A stretch of DNA of 42,240 nt, taken from an uncultured beta proteobacterium (lineage in GTDB: Bacteria; Pseudomonadota; Gammaproteobacteria; Burkholderiales; SG8-39). The notes beneath the pieces are model-generated. The model did no database searches and was not told the origin of the DNA. It saw nothing but the letters and a program-made list of their open reading frames with translations. The stretch is from contig CAIYPG010000130.1 in the NCBI GenBank assembly GCA_903928055.1, forward strand, positions 1 through 42,240, given 5' to 3'. A program made the position numbers and the translations under genes. Positions 1-7,959 of this stretch are shown here, one piece after another. The first letter of the stretch is position 1. Each line of letters begins with the position of its first letter.

Positions 1-665
1 CCCGACACACCGGCCCTGCGGCACACGCCTGGGCCTATCTGACACAACCTGAGGTGCGTTTTCTGGATGCCGCCGTCGGGCGCCTGATCCCGGCCGATGA
101 TCTCGGTGCCGGCGCAAAGGAAGCTGGCGTCACCGTGTTCATCGACCGGCAACTGTGCTCGTCCTGGGGCGTGCTCAGCCGCGCCTATCGCATGGGCCCG
201 TGGCCCGAAGGCACGCCGCAGCAGGGCTTCCAGTGTCCGCTGACACCGCAGGAAATCTATCGCCAGGCCATCCGCGAAATCGACGCGCATTGCAGGCAAC
301 AGCACCAGAAGCTGTTTTTCCAGCTCACCGCAAACCAGCAGGACGCCATCCTCAAGGAACTGGAAGCTGATCGCTTCCCGCTCGAGGCGCTGCGCGCCAA
401 GGTGTTCTTCGACATGCTGCTGAAAAACACGATGGAGGGGTTTTTCAGCGATCCCATCCACGGCGGCAACCACGACAAGGTGGGCTGGCGCCTGGTGGGC
501 TTCCCCGGAGTCGCCTCCTCTTCCTATCCCTCAAACATGAGCGCGGAAATGGACAACGTTTCCTACACCGTCGAGCCGGTCAGCATCCTCGACATCCAGC
601 AGAACCAGGCAAAGGTCGATGCCCAGGGCTACCCGGTCCACATTGCGATCAAGGGAGGGAAGTGA
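1..665 (+). CDS. Gluconate 2-dehydrogenase subunit 3 family protein (5' end outside window)
   Basis: The frame is open from base 3, before the first possible start (GTG at 54), and reads AWAYLTQPEVRFLDAAVGRLIPADD there, so the gene begins upstream of the window. This stretch is the typical N-terminal signature of the gluconate 2-dehydrogenase subunit 3 family ('LT..E...L.A....LIPADD.GPGA.EAGV.FID'). The family is the small, usually Tat-exported partner of a periplasmic GMC flavoprotein dehydrogenase that passes electrons to a cytochrome c subunit. It ends with TGA at 663-665, one base before the GMC start, so the two are translationally linked. The export signal, if present, is off the window. 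Substrate cannot be told from sequence. Confidence 0.85.
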   Translation, partial: RHTGPAAHAWAYLTQPEVRFLDAAVGRLIPADDLGAGAKEAGVTVFIDRQLCSSWGVLSRAYRMGPWPEGTPQQGFQCPLTPQEIYRQAIREIDAHCRQQHQKLFFQLTANQQDAILKELEADRFPLEALRAKVFFDMLLKNTMEGFFSDPIHGGNHDKVGWRLVGFPGVASSSYPSNMSAEMDNVSYTVEPVSILDIQQNQAKVDAQGYPVHIAIKGGK

Positions 666-666
666 A

Positions 667-2442
667 ATGACCACCTCCGCAGACATCAAGCTCAAACCGG
701 TTGAAGTGGTCGTCGTCGGCCTCGGCGTTGCAGGGTCCATCATCTGCAAGGAACTGGCCGTGGCCGGCATGCAGGTGGTGGGCATCGAGCGCGGGCGCAT
801 GCTGGAATCGCGCAACGATTTCGCCATGCCCTACGCACATGACGAGCTGCGCTTCGAGGCGCATCGCAGCGACATCCTGCAGAACCTGTCTCGCGAAACG
901 CTCACCTTCCGCAATGCCGTGAATGAAACCGCGCTGCCCATGCGCCAGCACGGCTCCTTCAAGATGGGCGAAGTTGTGGGCGGCACCGGCGTGCACTGGG
1001 GCGGCGTCGCCCTTCGCTTCCTGCCTTGGGACTTCGAGACGCGCAGCCGCACCGAAGCGCGCTACGGCAAGGACATCTTCCCCGAGGACTGCACCAGTCA
1101 GGACTGGGGCGTGACCTATGATGAACTCGAGCCCTACTTCGACCAGTTCGAACACATCTACGGCATCGGCGGCAAGGCCGGCAACCTGAACGGCGAGATC
1201 CAGCCCGGCGGCAATCCCTTCGAAGGTCCGCGTTCGCGCGAGTTTCCGAATCCGCCCACGCCGCACACCTATGCCGGCTCGCTGTTCGCCAAGAGCGCCG
1301 AGTCGCTGGGCTACAAGCCTTTCCCGACGCCGACGGCGGGCATGACCCAGGCCTACACGAACCTGTACAAGCAGCACCTGGGCGAATGCGTGCGCGGCGG
1401 CTTCTGCTCCGGACACGGCTGCGCCATGGACGCCAAGGCCACGCCGCTCACCACGGTGGTGCCGTCACTGGCGCACCATGCGAACTTCGAGATGCGCACG
1501 CTGTGCAATGTCATCCGCATCAACAAGGACTCCACCGGCAAGAAGGCCACCGGCGTCACCTACGTCGATGCGCGCGGCCGCACCGTCGAGCAGCCCGCCG
1601 ACATCGTCATCGTCACCTCCTACGCCTTCAACAACGCGCGCCTCCTGCTGCTCTCGGGCATCGGCAAGCCCTACGACCCGGTCACGAACACCGGCGCGGT
1701 GGGCAAGAACTACGCATACCAGGTGACCAGTCACACCCGCCTGTACTTCGAGGACAAGGTGTTCAACCCCTTCATGGGCGGCGCCGCGCTTGGCATCTCG
1801 ATTGACGAATACAACGGCGACAACTTCGACCATTCAGGCGTTGGTTTTGTCGGCGGCGCCTTCATCAACACGAACAGTTCCGGTGCACCGCCCGTACGCG
1901 TGCACCCGGTGCCAGACGGCACGCCGGCCTGGGGCTCGGAATGGAAGAAGGCGGCCGCGCATTACTACAACCGCACGTTCTCGATCAGCGCCCACGGGAG
2001 TTGCCAATCCTACCGCACGCATTACCTTGACCTCGATCCGACCTACAAGGACGCCTACGGCCTGCCGCTGATGCGCCTCACCTTCGACTGGCACGACAAC
2101 GAAAAGCGCATGTCGGAATACGTCACGAAGAAGGCCGCCGAAATCGCCCGTGCCATCGCCCCCTCGAAACTGAACTCGCATGCAGTGAAGGGCAAGTACA
2201 GCATCGTGCCCTACCAGAGCACGCATAACACCGGCGGTGCGATCATGGGCGCGGACCCGGAGACCAGCGTGGTTAACAAGTTCCTGCAATGCTGGGACGC
2301 ACCGAACGTGTTCGTCGTCGGTGGCAGTGCTTTCCCGCAGAACGGCTCGAACAATCCCACTGCCACGATCGGCGCCCTGGCCTGCTGGGCCGCGGACTCG
2401 ATCAAGGAAGGTTACCGCAGGCGCCCCGGCCTGCTGGTTTAG
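667..2442 (+). CDS. GMC family oxidoreductase, FAD-dependent dehydrogenase large subunit
   Basis: A 591-residue flavoprotein. The N-terminal dinucleotide motif G18-x-G20-xx-G23 lies in VVVGLGVAGS and is followed by the acidic end of beta-2 (GIERG). GVHWGGV near residue 115 and the C-terminal HNTGGAIMG and NPTATIGALA segments are the GMC C-terminal signature (active-site His/Asn and FAD contacts). It is the catalytic subunit of a gluconate/alcohol/sugar dehydrogenase-like complex with the subunit-3 gene just before it; the cytochrome c partner is not in the window. The start at 667 is chosen because GGGAGGGA sits 6-7 bases upstream; an in-frame ATG-less extension back to 619 overlaps the previous gene. 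Substrate unknown. Confidence 0.9.
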   Translation: MTTSADIKLKPVEVVVVGLGVAGSIICKELAVAGMQVVGIERGRMLESRNDFAMPYAHDELRFEAHRSDILQNLSRETLTFRNAVNETALPMRQHGSFKMGEVVGGTGVHWGGVALRFLPWDFETRSRTEARYGKDIFPEDCTSQDWGVTYDELEPYFDQFEHIYGIGGKAGNLNGEIQPGGNPFEGPRSREFPNPPTPHTYAGSLFAKSAESLGYKPFPTPTAGMTQAYTNLYKQHLGECVRGGFCSGHGCAMDAKATPLTTVVPSLAHHANFEMRTLCNVIRINKDSTGKKATGVTYVDARGRTVEQPADIVIVTSYAFNNARLLLLSGIGKPYDPVTNTGAVGKNYAYQVTSHTRLYFEDKVFNPFMGGAALGISIDEYNGDNFDHSGVGFVGGAFINTNSSGAPPVRVHPVPDGTPAWGSEWKKAAAHYYNRTFSISAHGSCQSYRTHYLDLDPTYKDAYGLPLMRLTFDWHDNEKRMSEYVTKKAAEIARAIAPSKLNSHAVKGKYSIVPYQSTHNTGGAIMGADPETSVVNKFLQCWDAPNVFVVGGSAFPQNGSNNPTATIGALACWAADSIKEGYRRRPGLLV

Positions 2443-2458
2443 TCATCACTGAACCATT

Positions 2459-2483
2459 CCCTCCCCTGCGGAGCGGGGGAGGG
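2459..2483. terminator. GC-rich hairpin after the GMC gene
   Basis: CCCTCCCC (2459-2466) pairs with GGGGAGGG (2476-2483) around an 8-base loop, 16 bases after the GMC stop. It continues into GTTAGGGTGGGGGCAGG, which resembles the dispersed intergenic repeats common in Betaproteobacteria. There is no clear T run, so it may be a repeat more than an intrinsic terminator. Confidence 0.45.
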
Positions 2484-2567
2484 TTAGGGTGGGGGCAGGT
2501 TTTGAGACGGGAGGTAATCAGCGCCCTGTAGAATCCTTCCATTACTCTCGAGCAAGAATCCCCTGCC

Positions 2568-3416
2568 GTGAACGACCGCCTTTTTGTCTTCCTCCAGCAA
2601 TACGTCATCCCCAAGCGCGCGCTCACCGTCGCCCTCGGCAAGCTGTCCAACATTCGCGGCGGCACACTTACACACGCGGCGATCCGCCGCTTCATCGCGC
2701 GCTACGGCGTGAACATGACCGAAGCGGCGAACCCGTCCGTTGAAAGCTACGCCACGTTCAACGACTTCTTCACCCGCCCCCTTCGTTCCGACGCACGCCC
2801 TCTTTCCGATGCACCGTGGATCTGTCCCGTTGATGGTGCCATCAGCCAGTGCGGCGCCATCACCCACGACCGCATCTTCCAGGCCAAGGGACATGACTAC
2901 ACCACGCAGGCCCTGGTAGGCGGAGATGCGCAACTCGCGAAACAATTCGAGGATGGCACCTTCGCCACGCTATACCTCAGTCCGAAGGACTACCATCGCA
3001 TCCACATGCCCTGCAAAGGGCGACTGACACGCATGATCCATGTGCCCGGTGAACTGTTCTCCGTCAACCCCGCCACCGCGCGCGGCATTCCCGGCCTGTT
3101 CGCAAGAAACGAACGTGTGGTGTGTGTGTTCGAATCAGACGATGGCCCCTTTGTGCTGGCACTGGTTGGCGCCACCATCGTCGGCAGCATGGCCACAGTG
3201 TGGCACGGTATCGTCAACCCGCCGCGTCCCGGTGTCATTCGCGAATGGCGTTACGACAAGGAACCAGCGTTGCTGGAACGTGGTACGGAAATGGGACGGT
3301 TCCTGCTGGGGTCAACGGTGGTAATGCTGTTTCCGAAGAATGCTTTGAGCCTCAATGCATCGTGGCACACTGGAAAATCAGTCCGTTTGGGCGAGTCAAT
3401 GGCGCTGTCACATTGA
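2568..3416 (+). CDS. psd: Phosphatidylserine decarboxylase proenzyme
   Basis: 282 residues, GTG start. Psd decarboxylates phosphatidylserine to phosphatidylethanolamine at the inner membrane and is a self-cleaving pyruvoyl enzyme. Visible family features are the N-terminal amphipathic part matching the E. coli-type enzyme (QQYVIPKRALTVALGKLSN), TFNDFFTRPLR, CPVDGAIS, LSPKDYHRIHMPC with the catalytic histidines, VNPATARGIPGLFARNERVV, and the cleavage motif LGST near residue 255, where the Gly-Ser bond breaks and Ser becomes the pyruvoyl group. No other phospholipid gene is adjacent. It lies 125 bases after the GMC gene, so it probably has its own promoter. Confidence 0.96.
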   Translation: MNDRLFVFLQQYVIPKRALTVALGKLSNIRGGTLTHAAIRRFIARYGVNMTEAANPSVESYATFNDFFTRPLRSDARPLSDAPWICPVDGAISQCGAITHDRIFQAKGHDYTTQALVGGDAQLAKQFEDGTFATLYLSPKDYHRIHMPCKGRLTRMIHVPGELFSVNPATARGIPGLFARNERVVCVFESDDGPFVLALVGATIVGSMATVWHGIVNPPRPGVIREWRYDKEPALLERGTEMGRFLLGSTVVMLFPKNALSLNASWHTGKSVRLGESMALSH

Positions 3417-3417
3417 C

Positions 3418-3441
3418 AAAAGCCCGCTTCAGCGGGCTTTT
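3418..3441. terminator. Bidirectional intrinsic terminator
   Basis: AAAAGCCCGC (3418-3427) pairs perfectly with GCGGGCTTTT (3432-3441) around loop TTCA. It starts two bases after the psd stop and lies just past the end of the convergent Bug gene. The A run and the T run make it usable in both directions. Confidence 0.92.
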
Positions 3442-3462
3442 GTATTTATGCAGTGAGCACCA

Positions 3463-4428
3463 CTACTCCACCGTAATCCCCGCCGCCTTGATCACCGGCC
3501 CCATCTTCGCCACTTCCGATTTCACCGTCGCCTCAAAGTCTTCAGGTGTACCGGCGGCAACTTCGGTGCCTGCGACCAGGAATTTCTCCTTGATATCCGG
3601 CCGCGTCAGAAATTTCACGCTCTCCTGATTCACCTTGGTGATGATGGCTTTCGACACTTTTGCGGGCGCCCACATGCCCTGCAGGGTTGCAGATTCAAAT
3701 CCGGGCAGGACTTCCGCCACCGTGGGCAGGTCAGGCAGCAATGCAGACGGCGTCCTGCTGGTCACTGCGAGTGCGCGCAGCTTGCCGGACTTGAGGAAGG
3801 GGGAAACGGTGCCCGGGACCGTGAAAGCAAACTGTAAACGGCCCGCGAGCAAATCATTCACCGTGGGTGCGCCGCCCTTGTACGGAATACGCACAATGTC
3901 CGCCTTGGTCATGGACTTGAACAGTTCGCCGGCCAGGTGCGGGCCCGAGCCGGTGGACGAGGCGCCATAGCTGAATTCACCGGGCTTGGACTTCACGAGC
4001 GCGATCAGTTCCTTCACGTTCTTCACCGGCAGCGAAGGATGGACCACCACCACGTTCGGCGAGGACACCGCCAGCACGACGGGCTGGAAGTCCTTCGGAT
4101 CATAGGGCACGGCCTGCATCAGCGGTGTGATCCAGAATGCGCTGCTGTAGAAGCCCAGCGAGTAGCCGTCAGCAGGCGCGGCCTTCAGCGCCTCAACGGC
4201 GATGATGCCCGCAGCGCCCGGACGGTTCTCGACGATGAAGGTCTGCCCCATGGCCGCCGTCAGTCCCTGCGCGAGGATGCGCGCCGCGAGGTCAAGGCTG
4301 CCGCCGGGTTCGGTGGAAATGATGCGAACTGTCTTGGCGGGATAGGCCTGCGCCGATGCGCCGGTGGACACCAGCGTTGTCGCTACGAGTGCTGCTGTGG
4401 CCAGCAGGACCACACGAATGTGTTTCAT
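3463..4428 (-). CDS. Tripartite tricarboxylate transporter (Bug/TctC) substrate-binding protein
   Basis: 321 residues with a Sec signal peptide ending ASA-QAYPAKTVRII, the classic Bug family mature start. Further signatures are PGGSLDLAARILAQ, VENRPGAAGIIAVEALKAAPADGYSL, the VVHPSLPVKNVKELIALVKSKPGEFSYGASSTGSGPHLAGELF region, IPYKGGAPTVNDLLAGRLQ, and LPDLPTVAEVLPGFE. It captures a small carboxylate or similar ligand in the periplasm. No TctA/TctB membrane partners are near, as is usual for the expanded Bug families of Burkholderiales. A good SD (AAGGAG) precedes the ATG. It is downstream of the chromate genes by 119 bp; co-transcription is possible but not shown. Confidence 0.93.
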   Translation of the reverse strand: MKHIRVVLLATAALVATTLVSTGASAQAYPAKTVRIISTEPGGSLDLAARILAQGLTAAMGQTFIVENRPGAAGIIAVEALKAAPADGYSLGFYSSAFWITPLMQAVPYDPKDFQPVVLAVSSPNVVVVHPSLPVKNVKELIALVKSKPGEFSYGASSTGSGPHLAGELFKSMTKADIVRIPYKGGAPTVNDLLAGRLQFAFTVPGTVSPFLKSGKLRALAVTSRTPSALLPDLPTVAEVLPGFESATLQGMWAPAKVSKAIITKVNQESVKFLTRPDIKEKFLVAGTEVAAGTPEDFEATVKSEVAKMGPVIKAAGITVE

Positions 4429-4547
4429 GACGCTCTCCTTTGGTTTGGCTGCTCACCGGCCGCGCGCACCCTGCCTGTCCGACGGCGCGATACCGCCGCA
4501 TTCAATCACTTCAATTCGACCGCATTTTGCGCCTTCCCCCACCCGGC

Positions 4548-5120
4548 TCACACCAGGCCAAAACCGCCCAGTACCGCCCCTGTGCCCAGCAGCCACAGCA
4601 GGTGGAATTTCGTGCGCCAAAGCACCACGAACGAAACAGCCGACAGTGCCCACAACTTCCAGTCGCGTGCTGGAACGTCGTTCGCCGAGACCAGCACCCA
4701 AACGGTGGCAAACAGCAGCGCAATGACCAGCGGCGCCATGCCCTGCTTGAAAGCGCGCAGCAGTCGCATTTCCTGGTTGCGATGCGCCCAGCGCGTGATC
4801 AGCAGGGTCAGCGTGGTGCTGGGCACGATGATGCCCAGCATCGCCGCGATGCCGCTCAGCAGAGCATAGGCATAGCCGCCGCCATTGAAACCGGCGTTCC
4901 AGCCCAACAGCGACACGAACAGGATGTTGGGGCCTGGCGAAGACTGTGCCAGCGCGACGGCCGAGGTGAACTGCAGGTCACTGATCCACAGTTTCTCGGC
5001 AACCAGGAAACGGTGGAATTCAGGAAGCAGCGTGATGCCGCCGCCCACCGCCATCAACGACAGTGAGGCGCTGTGCAGAAAGATCGCGAGGACGTCTGAC
5101 AGCGTTGAAATGCCGCTCAT
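4548..5120 (-). CDS. Chromate transporter, second half (ChrA C-terminal-like subunit)
   Basis: About 190 residues, mostly hydrophobic, with five to six predicted membrane segments. AVGGGITLLPEFHRFLV and ALAQSSPGPNILFVSLLGW are the CHR-family motifs (second-repeat version of G-G and PGPN). The start at 5120 gives an ATGA overlap with the stop of the partner gene, showing translational coupling; the frame could open slightly upstream but that would overlap further. Short-chain CHR pairs work as heterodimers, in contrast to the single 400-residue ChrA. The family exports chromate, though some members probably move other anions; the substrate here is not proven. Confidence 0.88.
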   Translation of the reverse strand: MSGISTLSDVLAIFLHSASLSLMAVGGGITLLPEFHRFLVAEKLWISDLQFTSAVALAQSSPGPNILFVSLLGWNAGFNGGGYAYALLSGIAAMLGIIVPSTTLTLLITRWAHRNQEMRLLRAFKQGMAPLVIALLFATVWVLVSANDVPARDWKLWALSAVSFVVLWRTKFHLLWLLGTGAVLGGFGLV

Positions 5121-5740
5121 GCGCCCGTCCTTTGCACCCGGACCGCGCCAAGCTGGCGCCATGCCCAGAACCAGGCCATGCCGCCGACCACGAACAGCAC
5201 CCAGACCATCGGAACGTGCAGCAGTCCGACCGCGATGAAAGCGGCGATGATGAACAGCACGCAGGGCAGCAGCCCCATCACGCTCTCCTTCAGCGCGCCG
5301 ATCAGCCGGGCGGCACTGGATGCGATGAGGCCGGCAACCACTGCGCCCATGCCGCGCAATGCGCCCTGCACCTCTGGCAGCGACCCGATGTTGGAAAACA
5401 GGATGGCCAGCGCCAGTACCAGGATGCCCGGGAAGAACAACATGCCGGCCAACGCAGCAAACGCGCCGCGCAGCCCGAAGGTGCGGTCGCCCATCATCAG
5501 CGCGAAGTTCACCATGTTAGGCCCCGGCAGTATCTGCGCCGCGGCGAAATCACCGAGGAACTGCTCGCGCGTCACCCAGCGCTTGCGATCCACCATCTCG
5601 CGCTGGGCCACCGCAAACACGCCACCAAAGCCCTGCAAGGCAAGCGCGCTGAACGACCAGAACAGATCACCCGGCGAACGCGGGTGCTGGAGATCGGAGT
5701 CCGGTTGCGCGGCAGCCGTGTTCTCAGACGATGCCGCCAC
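5117..5740 (-). CDS. Chromate transporter, first half (ChrA N-terminal-like subunit)
   Basis: 207 residues, GTG start two bases after the YciI-like stop. The motifs FSALALQGFGGVFAVAQREMVDRKRWV, FAAAQILPGPNMVNFALMMG and the several hydrophobic segments define the CHR domain. Together with the next gene it makes the split, short-chain form of the transporter. The first 25 residues are polar and variable. No ChrB-type regulator is seen nearby, so chromate induction is not supported by the context. Confidence 0.88.
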   Translation of the reverse strand: MAASSENTAAAQPDSDLQHPRSPGDLFWSFSALALQGFGGVFAVAQREMVDRKRWVTREQFLGDFAAAQILPGPNMVNFALMMGDRTFGLRGAFAALAGMLFFPGILVLALAILFSNIGSLPEVQGALRGMGAVVAGLIASSAARLIGALKESVMGLLPCVLFIIAAFIAVGLLHVPMVWVLFVVGGMAWFWAWRQLGAVRVQRTGA

Positions 5741-5742
5741 CC

Positions 5743-6039
5743 CTAGACCATCCGCTGCTTGTCGAAGAAGCCTTTGCGCCAGCGGGAAATCTTCACCTCG
5801 CCAAACAGCCCGACCTGATCGAAGGGGTCGCCCTTCAGGAAGGCCTCGGCTTCCTTGCGCTCATCGGTATCAAGGATGTACAGGCTGCCGGTGCCTCCCG
5901 TGCCGTCATCCTCGAGCAACGCGCCGGCGGCGAGGATCATGTGCTTGTTGGCATCGAGGTATTCAAGGTGCGCAGGGCGGGTCTTGGTGCGCAACTCCAG
6001 CTGGTTGGGCTTGTCGGTCAAGAGGACGAGGTAAGGCAT
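5743..6039 (-). CDS. YciI family protein
   Basis: 98 residues of ferredoxin-like fold. YLVLLTDKPNQLELRTKTRPAHLEYL contains the conserved R-x-x-x-R-x-x-H pattern, and FLKGDPFDQVGLFGEVKISRW the conserved D-P and W of the C-terminal half, as in YciI/YCII domains (small putative enzymes; His/Asp pair possibly catalytic, function unclear). The start at 6039 is chosen for GGAG six bases upstream, though in-frame ATGs exist further up. It leads an apparent operon with the two chromate transporter genes and faces away from the selenoprotein gene across 226 bp. Confidence 0.88.
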   Translation of the reverse strand: MPYLVLLTDKPNQLELRTKTRPAHLEYLDANKHMILAAGALLEDDGTGGTGSLYILDTDERKEAEAFLKGDPFDQVGLFGEVKISRWRKGFFDKQRMV

Positions 6040-6161
6040 GGCGGGCTCCATGTTGTGCAGGTTTGCGGCATTGAGAATGCGCATCGTAAACGAAACCCGG
6101 CCCGGTGAAACGCGCTTTGGAAAAAATGCACGATGCGCACTGCGCCTTGGCGGAGCGCGCC

Positions 6162-6190
6162 TTGCGAGGCGCTCTTGCACTGTGGGACAA
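6162..6190 (+). promoter_or_regulatory. Possible promoter of the selenoprotein gene
   Basis: In the 226-bp divergent gap, TTGCGA is followed 18 bases later by GACAAT, an acceptable -35/-10 pair about 75 bases before the ATG at 6266. A GCGCCT/AGGCGC hairpin overlaps the -35 region. This is by eye only and the match is weak. Confidence 0.25.
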
Positions 6191-6265
6191 TATGCGTCTT
6201 TCGTCAGCGGCCGGCGCCGCCTGACGTCACCCCAATACCCATTGCGCAGCAACAGGAGCCAGACC

Positions 6266-7879
6266 ATGTCCGCCAGAATTGCCGTCTTCGATCCGACCGC
6301 TCCTGCACGCACCGGTGGACTGCAGCAACTGCGCATGCCCGACACGCTGCAAGGCAAGGTCGTTGGCTTCATCGACAACACCAAGCCGAATTTCAGCGTG
6401 CTTGCCGACGACATGGCAGAAATGCTGAAAAGCCGCTACGGCGTCAGGGAAGTGGTCAGACACCGCAAGCAGATGGCCTCGGTGCCTGCGCCCGAAGCCG
6501 CCATGAAGGACATCGTTGATCGCTGCGACCTGGTCATTACAGGCTCCGGCGATTGAGGGTCCTGCACGTCGTGGAGTATCCACGACAGTGTTGAGGCAGC
6601 CAAGCGGGGCATACCCGCGGTGACGGTCTGCTCCACGGCCTTTGAATCACTGGGTCATGGGCAGGCGCGCGCCCTGGGCTATCAAGACCTTCCCATTCTT
6701 GTCGCACCTCACCCCTTCGGTGCGCTGAAGCGCGATCAGGTACGCGACCTGGCCGCGCAGTGCATCGGCAACCTGCTCGAATTGCCGTTGAAGCAGCAGG
6801 ACGGCACGGCCGCACCGGATGCCAATGCCGGCCGGCCGGCAAAATCCATTTCCGTGGATGACGACATCGAAGCGGTGAACCGGCTGTTCCGCGAACGCCA
6901 CTGGACAGACGGCCTGCCCATCGTGCCGCCCACGCCCGAACGCGTGCGGCGCATGCTCACCGGCACCATGCACGGAACAGCGCGCAAACCCGATGAGGTG
7001 GTGGCGCAGGTTGCGCCCGGCTTCGGCACCGCGACCGTGGAGCGCATCGCGATCAACGCGGTCATGGCCGGATGCGAGCCCGCCTACCTGCCGGTGCTGA
7101 TCGCCGCCGTGGAAGCCGCATGCGCACCGGAATTCAACCTGCAGGGCATACAGGCCACCACGAATCCGGTGGCGGTGTGGCTGATCGTGAACGGCCCCAT
7201 CGTCAAGGCGCTGGAGATGAACTTCGGGCCGAACTGCCTCGGCCAGGGCAACTGGGCCAATGCCACGCTGGGCCGCGCGCTGCACCTGGTGCTGCAGAAC
7301 GTCGGCGGCGCCGTACCCGGCGACATGGACCGCGCCACGCACGGCCAGCCTGGCAAGTTCCTGTTCTGCTGCGCCGAGAACGAGGACGAGAATCCCTGGG
7401 AGCCGCTGCAGGTCGAGCGCGGCTTCACGCGCGAGCAGAGCACGGTGACGGTGGTCGGCGCGGAAGGCACAACGAACATGAACACCCACTCCAAGGACGC
7501 CGAAGACATCCTGCGCGTGGTTGCCGAAACCATGAAGCGTCCGGCGGGCAATGACTACCGCACCGGCGGCGAACCGTGGATGATTTTCTCGCCTGAGCAT
7601 GCGGATGTGCTGAAGTCCGCGGGATACAGCAAGGCACAGGTGAAGCAGCGCCTGTGGGAAGACGCGCGCATGCCAGCGAGGCTGCAGAGCAAGGCTGAAC
7701 ACGCGCATACCGTCCATGCGCGCAAGGCGGAACTGGGCGAGATCACGCCGGATACGCTGCTGCCGTACAGCAAGACGGCGGACATGCTGGGCATCATCGT
7801 CGCAGGCGGCCCTGGCACACATTCGGTCCTGGTGTCCAGCTTCGGCAACACCCGTTCAGTGACGCGGGAGATCAAGTAA
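6266..7879 (+). CDS. UGSC-family selenoprotein with in-frame UGA (Sec97), two-domain
   Basis: Read as one 537-residue protein. Codons 1-96 end ...LVITGSGD, codon 97 is TGA (6554-6556), and the same frame continues GSCTSWSIHDSVEAAKRGIPAVTV to TAA at 7877. This gives D-U-G-S-C, the defining motif of the UGSC (seleno)protein family, whose other members carry Cys at the U. A hairpin right after the TGA fits a bacterial SECIS. The N-terminal domain (about 1-178) has alternating strand/helix character (VVGFIDNTKPNF, GIPAVTVCSTAF, LPILVAPHPFG). Residues 179-192 are a Pro/Ala linker. Residues 193-537 form a second domain I cannot name (WTDGLPIVPPTPERV, LQGIQATTNPVAVW, FLFCCAENEDENPW). A U/C pair two residues apart suggests redox or thiol chemistry; the exact reaction is unknown. 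SD AGGAG precedes 6266. A Bug gene follows by 80 bp. SelA/B/C must be elsewhere in the genome. Confidence 0.88.
6565..6590 (+). promoter_or_regulatory. Bacterial SECIS element (selenocysteine insertion hairpin)
   Basis: GTCGTGGA (6568-6575) pairs perfectly with TCCACGAC (6579-6586) around loop GTA (6576-6578). The stem extends by CAC (6565-6567) with GTG (6588-6590), leaving A6587 bulged. The loop starts 19 bases after the UGA, within the 16-37 range known for bacterial SECIS, and begins with G. Counting the U of UGA as 1, the loop G and U fall at 23 and 24, the positions that contact SelB in E. coli fdhF. The bulged U17 of fdhF is absent. Confidence 0.8.
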
Positions 7880-7959
7880 GCTTCATTGACAGCGCGCAAG
7901 GCGGACATCCGTTCCGCCAATGAAAACAGTGCAGCACCATACTTCCAGAGGAGAGAACC

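Noticed and set aside
649..1416. Minus-strand open frame over the GMC gene
   Set aside because: Shadow of the GMC coding sequence.
6554..6556. TGA as a nonsense mutation splitting a pseudogene
   Set aside because: Same frame continues with conserved sequence on both sides, the motif is exactly UGSC and a SECIS-like hairpin follows.
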